This document shows positions 22,635 through 32,483 of a stretch of DNA of 64,000 bases, one piece after another. Each line of letters begins with the position of its first letter. Position 1 is the first letter of the stretch. Origin of the DNA: Mastigamoeba balamuthi (taxonomy: Eukaryota > Evosea > Mastigamoebida > Mastigamoebidae); assembly GCA_902651635.1 (NCBI GenBank), contig CACRSC010000046.1:74476-138475 (forward strand), in the 5' to 3' direction. The position numbers and the translations under genes were made by a program. The notes below the pieces were generated by a model that was not told where the DNA came from, did no database searches, and saw only the letters and a list, made by a program, of their open reading frames with translations.

Positions 22635-23113
22635 CGCATTAGTGACATTTTTAGTTTTTTTTACTAACACTTCACAACACCAGCACCAACAGCATCACTC
22701 CACATGGCAAACAACAACAGCACACTTTCACAGCACTGAACGCACTGAAACGCAAACACAATAACACATACGCACACCACGCAGCAGACCGCCTTCTCTA
22801 TTATGTCTGTCTGTGCCCTAACTTGCTTCTCAAGGCATTGGTTTGTTGTGTTTCTGTTGGACAGGCCTCTTCTCCCGCGCAGCCCCCCAGGACGACGACG
22901 ACCTCGATCAGCGAGTCTGCCTTGTTACCATCGCCATGGACCTCCAAAGGGAGAACCTCATCCTTATGAAGGACTTACAAAGTGCGATCTGTATTGTGTT
23001 CATTTGAATCATGTATGCTCCACAGTCGGTCGACAATAATGTCCGAGCATCGTTACTGTGTGTGTCGGTTTCTTTTCGAGTTCGACTTTGGTTTATAACG
23101 GCAGTTCGAGCGA
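22635..23113. other. Intergenic with a short open segment
   Basis: AT-rich 3' flank (ttttttttactaacacttc) to about 22800. A plus-strand open segment at 22890-23007 reads VCLVTIAMDLQRENLILMKD and could be a terminal exon of an unknown gene. The 31-nt inverted repeat partner of 4315-4345 lies at 22997-23027. Confidence 0.4.
22997..23027. repeat. 31-nt partner of 4315-4345 (inverted)
   Basis: Exact reverse complement of 4315-4345 over 31 bases; flanks differ. Confidence 0.8.
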
Positions 23114-25649
23114 TCAGAACATCGAGGACAAGGATATGCTGGCGGCGCTCGAGGGCCCATAGTGGTTGATGATGTACAGCAGGACGAGGGAGAAGAACGA
23201 GGCGCAGAGGATGCCGAAGTTCTGGCTGAAGGCCAGCAGGATGGCTGCGGACTCGCGGTCCTCCTCGTCGGCGACCTTGGGCCCGTAGTCCATGGCCAGC
23301 GACGCAAAGTAGCCGTTGGTGGTCGCGAAGACCGCCATGATGATGTACGCCGCCGCGTCACTGTGCCACGCGTCGAACACGGGCAGCAGGAACAGCGGGA
23401 AGAACACGACCGCGCGCAGGAGGACGGGGATCCAGAGCGTCTTGGCGTTGAAGACCTTCACGATGTAGGGAAGGCTCCTCCCCACGAAGTCAAACACCAT
23501 GAAGAACCTGTAAAAAAAGGCCGTCAGAGCCGCTCGGCGGCCCGAAGGGGGGGGGGGGGGGGGGGGGGGNNNNNNNNNNNNNNNNNNNNNNNNNNNNNNN
23601 NNNNNNNNNNNNNNNNNNNNNNNNNNNNNNNNNNNNNNNNNNNNNNNNNNNNNNNNNNNNNNNNNNNNNNNNNNNNNNNNNNNNNNNNNNNNNNNNNNNN
23701 NNNNNNNNNNNNNNNNNNNNNNNNNNNNNNNNNNNNNNNNNNNNNNNNNNNNNNNNNNNNNNNNNNNNNNNNNNNNNNNNNNNNNNNNNNNNNNNNNNNN
23801 NNNNNNNNNNNNNNNNNNNNNNNNNNNNNNNNNNNNNNNNNNNNNNNNNNNNNNNNNNNNNNNNNNNNNNNNNNNNNNNNNNNNNNNNNNNNNNNNNNNN
23901 NNNNNNNNNNNNNNNNNNNNNNNNNNNNNNNNNNNNNNNNNNNNNNNNNNNNNNNNNNNNNNNNNNNNNNNNNNNNNNNNNNNNNNNNNNNNNNNNNNNN
24001 NNNNNNNNNNNNNNNNNNNNNNNNNNNNNNNNNNNNNNNNNNNNNNNNNNNNNNNNNNNNNNNNNNNNNNNNNNNNNNNNNNNNNNNNNNNNNNNNNNNN
24101 NNNNNNNNNNNNNNNNNNNNNNNNNNNNNNNNNNNNNNNNNNNNNNNNNNNNNNNNNNNNNNNNNNNNNNNNNNNNNNNNNNNNNNNNNNNNNNNNNNNN
24201 NNNNNNNNNNNNNNNNNNNNNNNNNNNNNNNNNNNNNNNNNNNNNNNNNNNNNNNNNNNNNNNNNNNNNNNNNNNNNNNNNNNNNNNNNNNNNNNNNNNN
24301 NNNNNNNNNNNNNNNNNNNNNNNNNNNNNNNNNNNNNNNNNNNNNNNNNNNNNNNNNNNNNNNNNNNNNNNNNNNNNNNNNNNNNNNNNNNNNNNNNNNN
24401 NNNNNNNNNNNNNNNNNNNNNNNNNNNNNNNNNNNNNNNNNNNNNNNNNNNNNNNNNNNNNNNNNNNNNNNNNNNNNNNNNNNNNNNNNNNNNNNNNNNN
24501 NNNNNNNNNNNNNNNNNNNNNNNNNNNNNNNNNNNNNNNNNNNNNNNNNNNNNNNNNNGTGGGAGGCAGGAGCACACGAGGTCAGGATGACGCTGAACCA
24601 GTCGCCCAGCGACTCGCTCTGGCCGGTGATCTTGGAGGTGACGCCGGGGAAGAGGCAGAGCGTCACGAAGAGGACCGACCAGCCGGTGATGATCTGCAGC
24701 CAGAGCTTGCGGAACAGCGCCAGACGGACCTTGGGCCGCGGCTTCGAGTCGACGCTGTCGTCGCGCTTGCGCATCTCGATGGCGCTGGCAGCGGCGGGCA
24801 TGCGGACGACGAAGAAGCTGGTGATCAGGCAGCCGACGATGAAGAGCCCCGCGATGCCGAAGTAGAGCAGCGCGCTGTTGCGGTACCCCACGTCGCTGCT
24901 CGGGAACGCGGCCTTGGTCACCGCGCGGATGACGCAGACGATCAGGCCGGCGATGCCTGCGGTCCGCGTGAGCCTCGGGGGGCCCTGCAGCGGGGCTTAC
25001 CGTTCCCTGTCCAGAAGGCGACGATGCACGAGGGGTCCGCCACCATCGCGAGCCCCGTCGACGCCCCGAACAGCACTGAAAGCAACCGCCACGCATCCCT
25101 CCGCGTGAGACGTGGGGGGGACTTGCACGTGTGCGAAGGGAGAGGGCTCACTGGCTGTGGCGAAGCCCGCGAAGGCGGTGCTGGCGAGGATGATGGGCAG
25201 GGAGGCGCTCGAGGGCAGGAAGATGGTGAGGATGGGCACCAGCAGCAGCACGATGAGGTGGATGAGGAAGCAGACCAGGAAGCGCCCGAGGAAAGGCAGG
25301 CGCGGGCCCACCCAGATCGAGGCGAACTGCCCGAACGAGTTGGGAACGTTGTGCGTGATCGACATGACGAACATGAACGGGAAGTCCGGGTAGGTGTGCC
25401 TGCGCGTCGGGGGCGGCAGTGCGCGTTCGCGAACCACAATTACGTCAGAGGCGGAGGAGTGGGGAGATGTGGGGAGGGGGAAGGGGAAGGGAGAAGGTAC
25501 ACGAAGAAGTCCGAGGCCGAGAGGAAGGCGTTCCAGGGCAACAGGACGCCAGTGCCCAGGATCAGGAAGAACACGACGCCCAGCTTGCCCAGGCCGTCCT
25601 TGGTCTTCTCGTCGACCGAGTAGCCAGTGCCATCCTCGACTTTCGACAT
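23114..25649 (-). CDS. Equilibrative nucleoside transporter 2 of 3
   Basis: Same five-exon plan as ENT 1: 25501-25649, 25152-25399, 25001-25075, 24578-24956, 23114-23507; sum 1245 nt, 414 residues. It has LILGTGVLLPWNAFLSASD, YPDFPFMFVMSITHNVPN, GYRNSALLYFGIAGL and NGYFASLAMDYGP. Here the first intron uses a normal GT donor (25500-25499), unlike its two paralogues. Intron 4 contains a G homopolymer and the 989-base gap, so no coding sequence is lost as long as the gap is purely intronic; the neat join of exon 4 and exon 5 to the paralogues' pattern supports that. Confidence 0.9.
23547..24558. other. G homopolymer and assembly gap
   Basis: 23 G residues (23547-23569) run straight into 989 N (23570-24558). 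The G run is probably where sequencing failed. It lies inside intron 4 of ENT 2. Confidence 0.95.
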
Positions 25650-26607
25650 TCTCTCAGGGCAGGCAGCTCGGGGAGGGCAGTGCAGTGATGCCTCGGGAGT
25701 TGTTTACAGAGTGAACCTTTTTTGTTTTCCCGTGCAGCAGAAAAACCCCAGGGGCGCCTCAAGTATCTTAGCTAACAAAGGGGGAAGTTCCCAGCCAGAG
25801 ATTTTGGTGAACTTGCGCCAAATCTGGTGGGTGTGCAGAAAAAACTGGTGGAATTTCCACCGTTTTTCGTCGCAGGGCTGCTCCGGCTTATGAAGTCATG
25901 TGTGCCACAGGCGCGCGGCCCCTCCGAGTTTTCTGCGAGGTCGCCGACGCCGGGGAAGGAGGGGAGCACGCGGAGTTGGTGGTGGGACACTGGGAAAACA
26001 CGGCAGCCTATGCCACGAATTGCGTCGTTTCTGGGGTCTCGCACGCGCGAAGAAAAAAACCGCTCTCTCCGGTGCAGTGTGTTGTGCGCAACACAGCGCA
26101 TCGCCGACATAACCGCCCACAAGACGCGAGGGCGCAGCGGGTGCCAGCGGGTTCGTTTGAGGGGCAGCACGGCCGCTGCCAGAGGTCTGGAGGCAGCGCA
26201 CCGCGTTTTGCGTTGTCGGGGTGGATTTCGTCGTTGTGCAGGCAGGAGGAACAAGGAAGGACTCGGCAAAAAGCAGTCATCCAAAGGGGACAGGAGAGTC
26301 TGACACCGGAGCAGAAGAAGGGCCGAGTCTCCTCAGAGGCTCCCGCCCTGCCGAAAAAGACAGTTGCAGAGACTGCCAGCGCAGCGCTCCTCTCCGGTGA
26401 CGGCGGGGAGCGGGTGCCCACGCCATTCGGCAACAAGAGAAAGCGACACAAAGGCAGCAAGCCCCTGCTGCATTTCGTCGCCGTCCCAGGCGCAGAAAAG
26501 CAGATTGGATAGCGGTTTGCAACCCAGCGAGCGGTTTCTGCACACTCGGTGAAAGACGTGCTATTTGCTTTGCTCAAAGGCGCTGTGAACCGTGTGTGTG
26601 GAGGTGG
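25650..26607. other. Intergenic, no gene recognised
   Basis: 958 bp between two transporter genes. Several overlapping open frames on both strands but none with recognisable motifs, codon pattern or splice model. A short perfect hairpin (ggtggaatttccacc) lies at 25848-25862. Confidence 0.4.
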
Positions 26608-28572
26608 CTACCAGAGCAGCGGGTCGTCCGACGACGACCACGAGGAGGCCGAGGCGGCGCTAGCAGGCCCGTAGTGGTTGATGACGTAGAGCAGGACGAG
26701 CGCGAACAGCGACGCGCAGAAGATGCCGAAGTTCTGCGCGAAGGAGAGCAGGTTGGCCGCGGCCTCGCGCTCCTCCTCGTCGGCCTCCTGGGGCCCGTAC
26801 TCCATCGCCAGCGACGCGAAGTAGCCGTTGGTCAGCGCGAACGCCGCCATGGTCACGTACGCCGCCGCGTCGCTCTGCCACACGCCGAAGACGGGCAGCA
26901 GGAACAGCGGGAAGAACACGGCCGCGCGCAGGACGACGGGGATCCAGAGCGTCTTGGCGCTGAAGAGCTTCACGGCGTACGGCAGGCTCCTCCCCACAAA
27001 GTCAAACACCATGAAGAACCTGCAGGAGAACCCTCGCGGTCAGCGCGAGAAGCCAGCGTATGTGTGGGGGGGCTCGCTCACGCGGTCAGGATGACACTGA
27101 ACCAGTCGCCCAGGGACTCGTCGGCGCCCTGGATGCGCGATGTGACTCCGGGGAAGACGCTGAGCGTAACGAAGAAGATGGCCCAGCCCGTGAAGACCTG
27201 CAGCCAGAGCTTGCGGAACAGCGGGCCAAAGCGCACGCGCGGGGGCCGCGGCTCGGGGTCGTCCGACAGCGTGAGGTCGTCGTGCGCGCGCAGGTAGATG
27301 GCGCGGACGGCGGCGGGCATGCGGACGACGAGGAAGCTGGCGGCGAGGCAGGCGACGATGACGAGCCCCGCGATGCCGAAGTAGAGCAGCGCGCTGTTGC
27401 GGTACCCCGCGTCGTTGAGCGGGAACGAGGCCTTGGTGGCCGCGCGGATGGCCGATACAATCAGGCCAGCGATGCCTGCACAGAGGGCAGAGGGCAGAGG
27501 GGGGGACGCGTGCGCTCGTGAGCTGGGGGGCAGCGAGAGGAGGAGAGAGGGCGCGGACCGTTGCCACTGAAGAAGGCGATGACGCACGAGGGGTCCGCCA
27601 GAACAGCCAAGCTCGTCGACGCCCCGAACAGCACTGCAACGGCCGCGCGGCAGCAACGAGGAGGGGCGCGCAAGGGTCAGTGAGCGGTCGCCGTTGCCAC
27701 ACTACTGTGCAAAATGGGGAATCGCAGCCCCTTCGCCCCAAGGCAGCTGAACCCCCCCCCCCCCCCAACAGCACGCTTTCCCCGAGCACTGCGGACAGCA
27801 CGCGTTGTACACCACTGTGCTCGGGGCTGCTGCCCCTCCAGGGATGCTCCAGGCCAAGCAGTTGTTTGGGAGCCACAGGAAGACAGAGACAGAGAGAAAG
27901 AGAGGCATAGAGGCCTCTGACAAAGAGGGAGAGACATAGAGGCGGATACAGGTAGTCACAGAAACACAGGAAGACAGAGACACAGAGAAATAGAGGCATA
28001 GAGGCACAGAGACAGAGAGCTACACGGAGGCACAGAAACACAGAGACAGGTAGACACAGAAACACACAGGAAGACAGAGGCAGAGAGAGAGAGAGAGAGA
28101 GAGCGCACTGGCAGTGGCGACGCCGGCAAAGGCAGTGCTGCCCAGGATGAGCGGCAGCGAGGCCCCCGGGGACAGGAAGATGGTCGCGACGGGCACCAGC
28201 AGCAGCACGGCGAGGTGGATGGAGAAGCATACCAGGAAGCGCCCGAGGAACGGCAGGCGCGGGCCCAGCCAGACCGACGCGAACAGCGCCAGCGCGCTGG
28301 GCACGTTGAACGTCGCCGTCATCACAAACATGAACGGGAAGTCCGGGTATGTGTGCCTGTGCGGGTGCGGTGGTCAGGCCCGGGTCGCGCGCGGGTGCCG
28401 AGACGCGCGTGAAGAAGTCGGAAGCGCTGAGAAACGCGTTCCAGGGCAGCAGGACGCCCGTGCCCAGCGTCAGGAAGTGGACGACGCCCATGCGGCCGAG
28501 GCCGCCAGAGCCGTAGTGCTCCTCGATGGGGAAGTAGCCCGAGCTGCGGGATCCCGCGACCTTTTTCGACAT
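26608..28572 (-). CDS. Equilibrative nucleoside transporter 3 of 3
   Basis: Exons 28409-28572, 28109-28356, 27559-27633, 27082-27475, 26608-27019; sum 1293 nt, 430 residues. Hallmarks as in the other copies: TLGTGVLLPWNAFLSASD, YPDFPFMFVMTATFNVPS, GYRNSALLYFGIAGL, NGYFASLAMEYGP. Exons 2 and 3 are exactly 248 and 75 nt in all three paralogues. Intron 1 starts with GC (28408-28407). Intron 2 is long (475 nt) and filled with AG/CA-rich tandem repeats. The N-terminus is five codons longer than in ENT 1. Confidence 0.9.
27870..28106. repeat. Imperfect purine-rich tandem repeats in ENT 3 intron 2
   Basis: Repeated variants of acagagacagagaga and gaaacacaggaagacagag fill the intron, ending in (ga)n just before the exon. 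On the coding strand these are pyrimidine-rich. Confidence 0.75.
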
Positions 28573-28818
28573 CTGGGCTGCCTCTGTCGGTGGTCCCTGC
28601 CCACACCAGCCACCCCCCACCCGCAGAGTCGCTGTGTGTGCGAACCCGGCGCGGAAAATAAGTGGATAGATTTCCCCCGAGGAATCACACTTTACCGGGC
28701 GGAACAGATTTGGAAATCAGCCGTTTGTGTTGTCATGGGCGCGGGGGGTGTGTTTGATTTCTGGAACTGGATATGCGGATCTATTTAGATTTGTTACAGG
28801 GGGGATATCCCGCCTGCC

Positions 28819-29154
28819 TCAGTTGTGGCGGAAGTACTTGAGGGACATCCAGTTGACCAGAGCGAAGATCAGCGTCACGGGCACGGCCAGGACCGCCGCC
28901 GTGGCGTAGTACAGCAGCGACGGCGCCTGGGTCCCCGCGGGCCCGAGCGACGCCGCGGGGGGCGGCCCGCCGAGGGCAGCGGAGCCGAGGCAGCAGAAGA
29001 ACGCGGCGGGCACGGCCACAGCGAGCGCCACGAGCGCCACGCCGCACGCGCGCGCGCGCGAGGCGGGCACGGGCGCGTGCCTGCGCGTTCGCAGCCAGCG
29101 CACGAGCTCCTCCTTCTGCTCGGTGCTGCTCACGACCTGCGTCATGCGCAACAT
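28819..29154 (-). CDS. Small two-helix membrane protein
   Basis: 111 codons from the ATG at 29154 (a second Met at 29145 is equally possible) to 28819, one exon. A short hydrophilic head (STEQKEELVRWLRTRR) is followed by two membrane helices (ACGVALVALAVAVPAAFFCC and LLYYATAAVLAVPVTLIFAL) and a short basic tail ending KYFRHN. Family not identified; the size and layout resemble small ER or assembly-factor membrane proteins. It is divergently arranged with CHMP6, with only 116 bp between the two starts, so they may share a promoter. Confidence 0.6.
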   Translation of the reverse strand: MLRMTQVVSSTEQKEELVRWLRTRRHAPVPASRARACGVALVALAVAVPAAFFCCLGSAALGGPPPAASLGPAGTQAPSLLYYATAAVLAVPVTLIFALVNWMSLKYFRHN

Positions 29155-29270
29155 ACGCGGGGCGGTGGGCGAGTATCTTGGTAAGAAGATATGAATATCT
29201 CTTATATCGCAGATACTCGAATCTCTCTGATTTGGCACATTCATTCCGGGTGTTGGAGTTTTTGTGCGCG
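29155..29270. promoter_or_regulatory. Presumed bidirectional promoter
   Basis: 116 bp between divergent start codons. AT-rich, with tattcgcagat-like repeats (gatatgaatatctcttatat) around 29185-29215. The role is inferred from arrangement only. Confidence 0.35.
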
Positions 29271-30155
29271 ATGGGGCAGCTGTTGAGCGGCGGCGGCGGC
29301 AAGGGCAAGAAGAACAAGGTCACGGCGCACGACAAGGCCGTGCTGGACCTCAAGGTCCAGCGCGACCGGCTCATCCAGTACCAGAAGAAGGTTTCCTATT
29401 TCCCACACGCTGCAACCCAACCCAACCGGCGTGGGAATTATGAGAATTGCCTGCGTTGCGTCACAACGCGCCCGCCCACTGACGCGCATCACTGGTGATG
29501 TGTGTGCCCCGCAAGGTGGGCGTGGTGATCTGGAGGGAGCTCCAGATCGCCAAGGAGCTCAACGCGGCTGGCAAGCGCTCGCAGGCGCTCATCGCCCTGA
29601 AGAAGCGCAAGTACCAGCAGAAGCTCCTGGAGCGCAGCGAGCAGCAGCTCACCACCGTCCAGCAGATGGTGCGGGGGTGGACAACCCAGCGCAAATATCT
29701 AGATATCCCAGAGATTTCCGGATATTTCCGGATTTTTCACTCGACTGATTCCGTTTGCGGGGTGGGACCGCCAGGTGGACGATGTCGAGTTTGCGCAGAT
29801 GGAGGCGCAGGTGTTCGAGGGCCTGCGCAAGGGCAACGAGGTGCTGGCGGCGCTCAACAAGGAGATGAGCGTCGAGCAGATCGAGGACCTGATGGCGGAG
29901 ACGCAGGAGGCGGCCGCCTACCAGCGCGAGATCGACCAGGCCATGTCGGGCCTCCTCTCCCCCGAGGACCAGGCCGACGTCGACGAGGAGCTCGCCGCCC
30001 TCGAGCGCTCCGTCGCCATCACCGCCGCCCCTGCCGCCCCCACCGCCGAGCCCGTGGCCGCAGCCGCAGCCGCAGCAGCGCAGCCCCAGGAGGAGGAGGA
30101 GCAGCAGCAGCAGGGGGCGCAAGAACAGAAGAGGGTCGCTGTGGCTGCCTCGTGA
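29271..30155 (+). CDS. ESCRT-III subunit Vps20/CHMP6
   Basis: Exons 29271-29390, 29516-29668, 29775-30155 total 654 nt, 217 residues. Met-Gly start (MGQLLSGGGGKGKKNK) suits N-myristoylation, as in CHMP6. The Snf7 core follows: VTAHDKAVLDLKVQRDRLI, then ALIALKKRKYQQKLLERSE, then VEFAQMEAQVFEGLRKGNEV and MSVEQIEDLMAETQEAAAYQ, matching CHMP6 nearly motif by motif. The tail is Ala/Pro then Glu/Gln-rich. Vps20 links ESCRT-II to Snf7 polymer growth in multivesicular-body budding. Introns 125 and 106 nt, GT-AG. Confidence 0.92.
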
Positions 30156-30488
30156 GGTCCCGAGGCCACGAGGGGCCCCCCTCTCTCTGATGGTGATGTG
30201 ATGATGATGACGACCACGACACGGGGGTGGTGCAACGCAACAGATTTTTCCGGTTCGTTTTCCGTTGCCTGCTGGCCACTGAACCGTCGCCGCCGCACCG
30301 GAATACAATGCACACTTGAAAAACGCATGGGGGCGCACACCGTCGCGTCGTTCCGAGGGAGGGGAGAGGGAGAGTGAGAGGGAGGGGAGGGGGGGGGCGC
30401 GCTGCTGCGGCAGGGGAGAGAGGGCCAGCGCAGCAGCGCAGGGCGGCAGGGCCACAGCAGTGGGAGATACGCGAGAGGGTGGGGGGGC
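30156..30488. other. Convergent 3' spacer
   Basis: Between the CHMP6 stop and the stop of the ADP-ribosylglycohydrolase-like gene. Contains a gggagagg-type purine run at 30355-30425. No gene seen. Confidence 0.5.
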
Positions 30489-31424
30489 TCACTGCGACTG
30501 CCACCCGGCGGCCAGGGCTGCGGCGGCCGCGCGCACGCGCCTGAGGAGGGCGGGGTCGACCTTGCGGAGCGCGGCGTCGGTGACGGCGGCCTCGCCCCAG
30601 CGCGCGCCGCCGATGCTGCCGACGAGGACGGGGCAGAAGTTGGCGGGGCCCGAGAAGTCGAGGCTGGCGCTGAGGGCCTCGTCGAGCGAGGAGTGCCTGC
30701 CGATGAACCACAGCGCCGCGCGCAGGACGCTGGGCGCGTAGCCGTCGGCGCGGAGGCCGAAGCCCTGCGGGCCCTGGTCGCCGTCGGCGCCGTAGCCCGC
30801 GCGGAGGTCGCGCTCGAGGGCCTCTGCGACGTCGCGCGAGCCGATGCGCGTGGCGGCGTCGCAGGCGGCGCGGACGGCGGCGGCCCAGTCGGCGCCGCGC
30901 ACGAGCGCGCGCACGCACGCGCAGGCGGCGACCGAGCACGCGACGCTGAGCGGGTGCAGGTGCGTCATGCGCGACTCGGACGCCGCGGCGTCCGCGAGCT
31001 CTGCGTCGCCGACGACGGCGGGCGGGGCGGCGCCGAGGACGGCGTTGCGGTGGGCGGCGTTGATGCCGGCGGCCGTCCAGCGGGCGTAGACGCGGGCGGC
31101 GGCCTGGTCGACGCCGACGGCCTCGTCCGCGTCGAGGATGCTGAAGACCGAGGCGAACGTGTTGCCCGTGTCGATGGCCGCCTCGTCGTCGTAGGGCGGG
31201 CCCCGGAACCACGCGAGGTAGCGCGCGCAGACGTCGGCGCGGTCGAAGCGCCGCAGAGAGCCCAGCGACTCGGCCAGCCGCGTCGCCATCCGCACGGGGC
31301 CCCCGTTGCGGTCCCCCGCCGCCAGGCCCAGCAGGCACCCCGCCGCCCGCCCGGCCGCCCCGCTGGCCGCCGCCGGTCCCGCTGGTCCCGCTGCTGCTGC
31401 TGCTGCTGAGGGGGTAGACGACAT
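30489..31424 (-). CDS. ADP-ribosylglycohydrolase (DraG/ARH) family protein
   Basis: Single exon, 311 residues from the ATG at 31424 after an Ala-rich leader; an upstream Met at 31505 is less likely. ARH-like features: GCLLGLAAGDRNGGP near the N-terminus, AIDTGNTFASVFSIL where the family has its Asp-Asp-Thr metal motif, INAAHRNAVLGA, ESRMTHLHPLSVACSVAACA, and GSIGGARWGEAAV near the end. These enzymes remove ADP-ribose from proteins using two magnesium ions. The usual C-terminal GGDxDT motif reads SGPANF here, so metal binding may be altered or lost. It may be a binding protein or act on a different substrate. Confidence 0.75.
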   Translation of the reverse strand: MSSTPSAAAAAAGPAGPAAASGAAGRAAGCLLGLAAGDRNGGPVRMATRLAESLGSLRRFDRADVCARYLAWFRGPPYDDEAAIDTGNTFASVFSILDADEAVGVDQAAARVYARWTAAGINAAHRNAVLGAAPPAVVGDAELADAAASESRMTHLHPLSVACSVAACACVRALVRGADWAAAVRAACDAATRIGSRDVAEALERDLRAGYGADGDQGPQGFGLRADGYAPSVLRAALWFIGRHSSLDEALSASLDFSGPANFCPVLVGSIGGARWGEAAVTDAALRKVDPALLRRVRAAAAALAAGWQSQ

Positions 31425-32483
31425 CCCTGCCCCTGCTGCTGTGTTGTGTGTGGGTGGGGGTTTTTTGCCTTCTACACCGCTCGACGAATCTGCGAAATTT
31501 CGCAATCGGGCACCGGTGGAAAATGCAGCGTGTCGCGTCAGGTCTGGTCCGTCCGGGCAGATCCTGGCCGTCCACCAGTGGGGGAGGCGGTCTCACCGCG
31601 GACGCACCTCGCGCTGAGGAGACGGTGGTCCCACGAGACCACGACTCGCTGCTACAGGGAGGGTTATGGGTGAAGATTGGCTTAGATTCCTCGGCGATGG
31701 CGGTGTGCGATCAGAGGGGGACTTCCTGGAATTCAAGAGTTTTGACCCCATTTGTTAGGCCACTTGGGATATCCAGAATCTGACCAATGCGATTCTGTAC
31801 TGCCCTGGTCCGAAGGTGGAGTCGTCTATGGCCGGAGATGCTGTGATGCCCCTGCCACGTTACATGCAATTGAATGTATGAAGAAATGTGTGGAGATCAG
31901 TATGCCCGGATTTGGTACTATTTCACGTGACGAAAGAAGGGTCCCAAAACGGCATATATTCACAAAGATACCGCATTCATAGTTTGGGGTCATCAACCGG
32001 TACATTTTGTTTTATCTGGGTGGAGCGCACGGGACGAAACACCCCCTGGTGTGCACACCCCGGGGTGTCCCCGCCTCTCTGCCTATGAAAATGTGGGTGT
32101 TCCCCGGGGTGCCCTCGAAGTTTGTCCGTATCCTAGAGTTCCCTGGAGTCCCAGGGCCCCCTGGGTGTAACTCCAGGGTTAGGGGTGCCCCCCAAAATGG
32201 GAGAGCACCTCAGGGTGTGCTACATCCCGTGTTATTCTCCTCCGTGGCGGCTGATGGTGTATCATTTCGCCTGAGAGACCACACGTCATCGTGCTTACCC
32301 ATTGTGTCTCCCACGCGAGATTACACCAAACGACCACTCTTTTTGGCACCGGACCACAAGAGAGCTGCATCCATGGGCAACGCATATCAGCCGCCTGCGC
32401 CTTTGTCCCGCCCCGCACACCCCGTTGTCGCAAAGAGCTCACTATGACTTGTCAAATGCTGTCGTTTGCCCTCTGCTGGCAGA
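31425..32483. other. Intergenic, no gene recognised
   Basis: AT-richer than its neighbours at 31660-32000. 32040-32230 has clustered GGGTGTnCCC-type palindromic words (for example caccccggggtg, ccccggggtg). No coding model; should include the 5' region of the gene ending at 30489. Confidence 0.4.

Noticed and set aside
23547-23569. G-quadruplex or natural homopolymer
   Set aside because: It abuts the assembly gap and is most likely a sequencing artefact.
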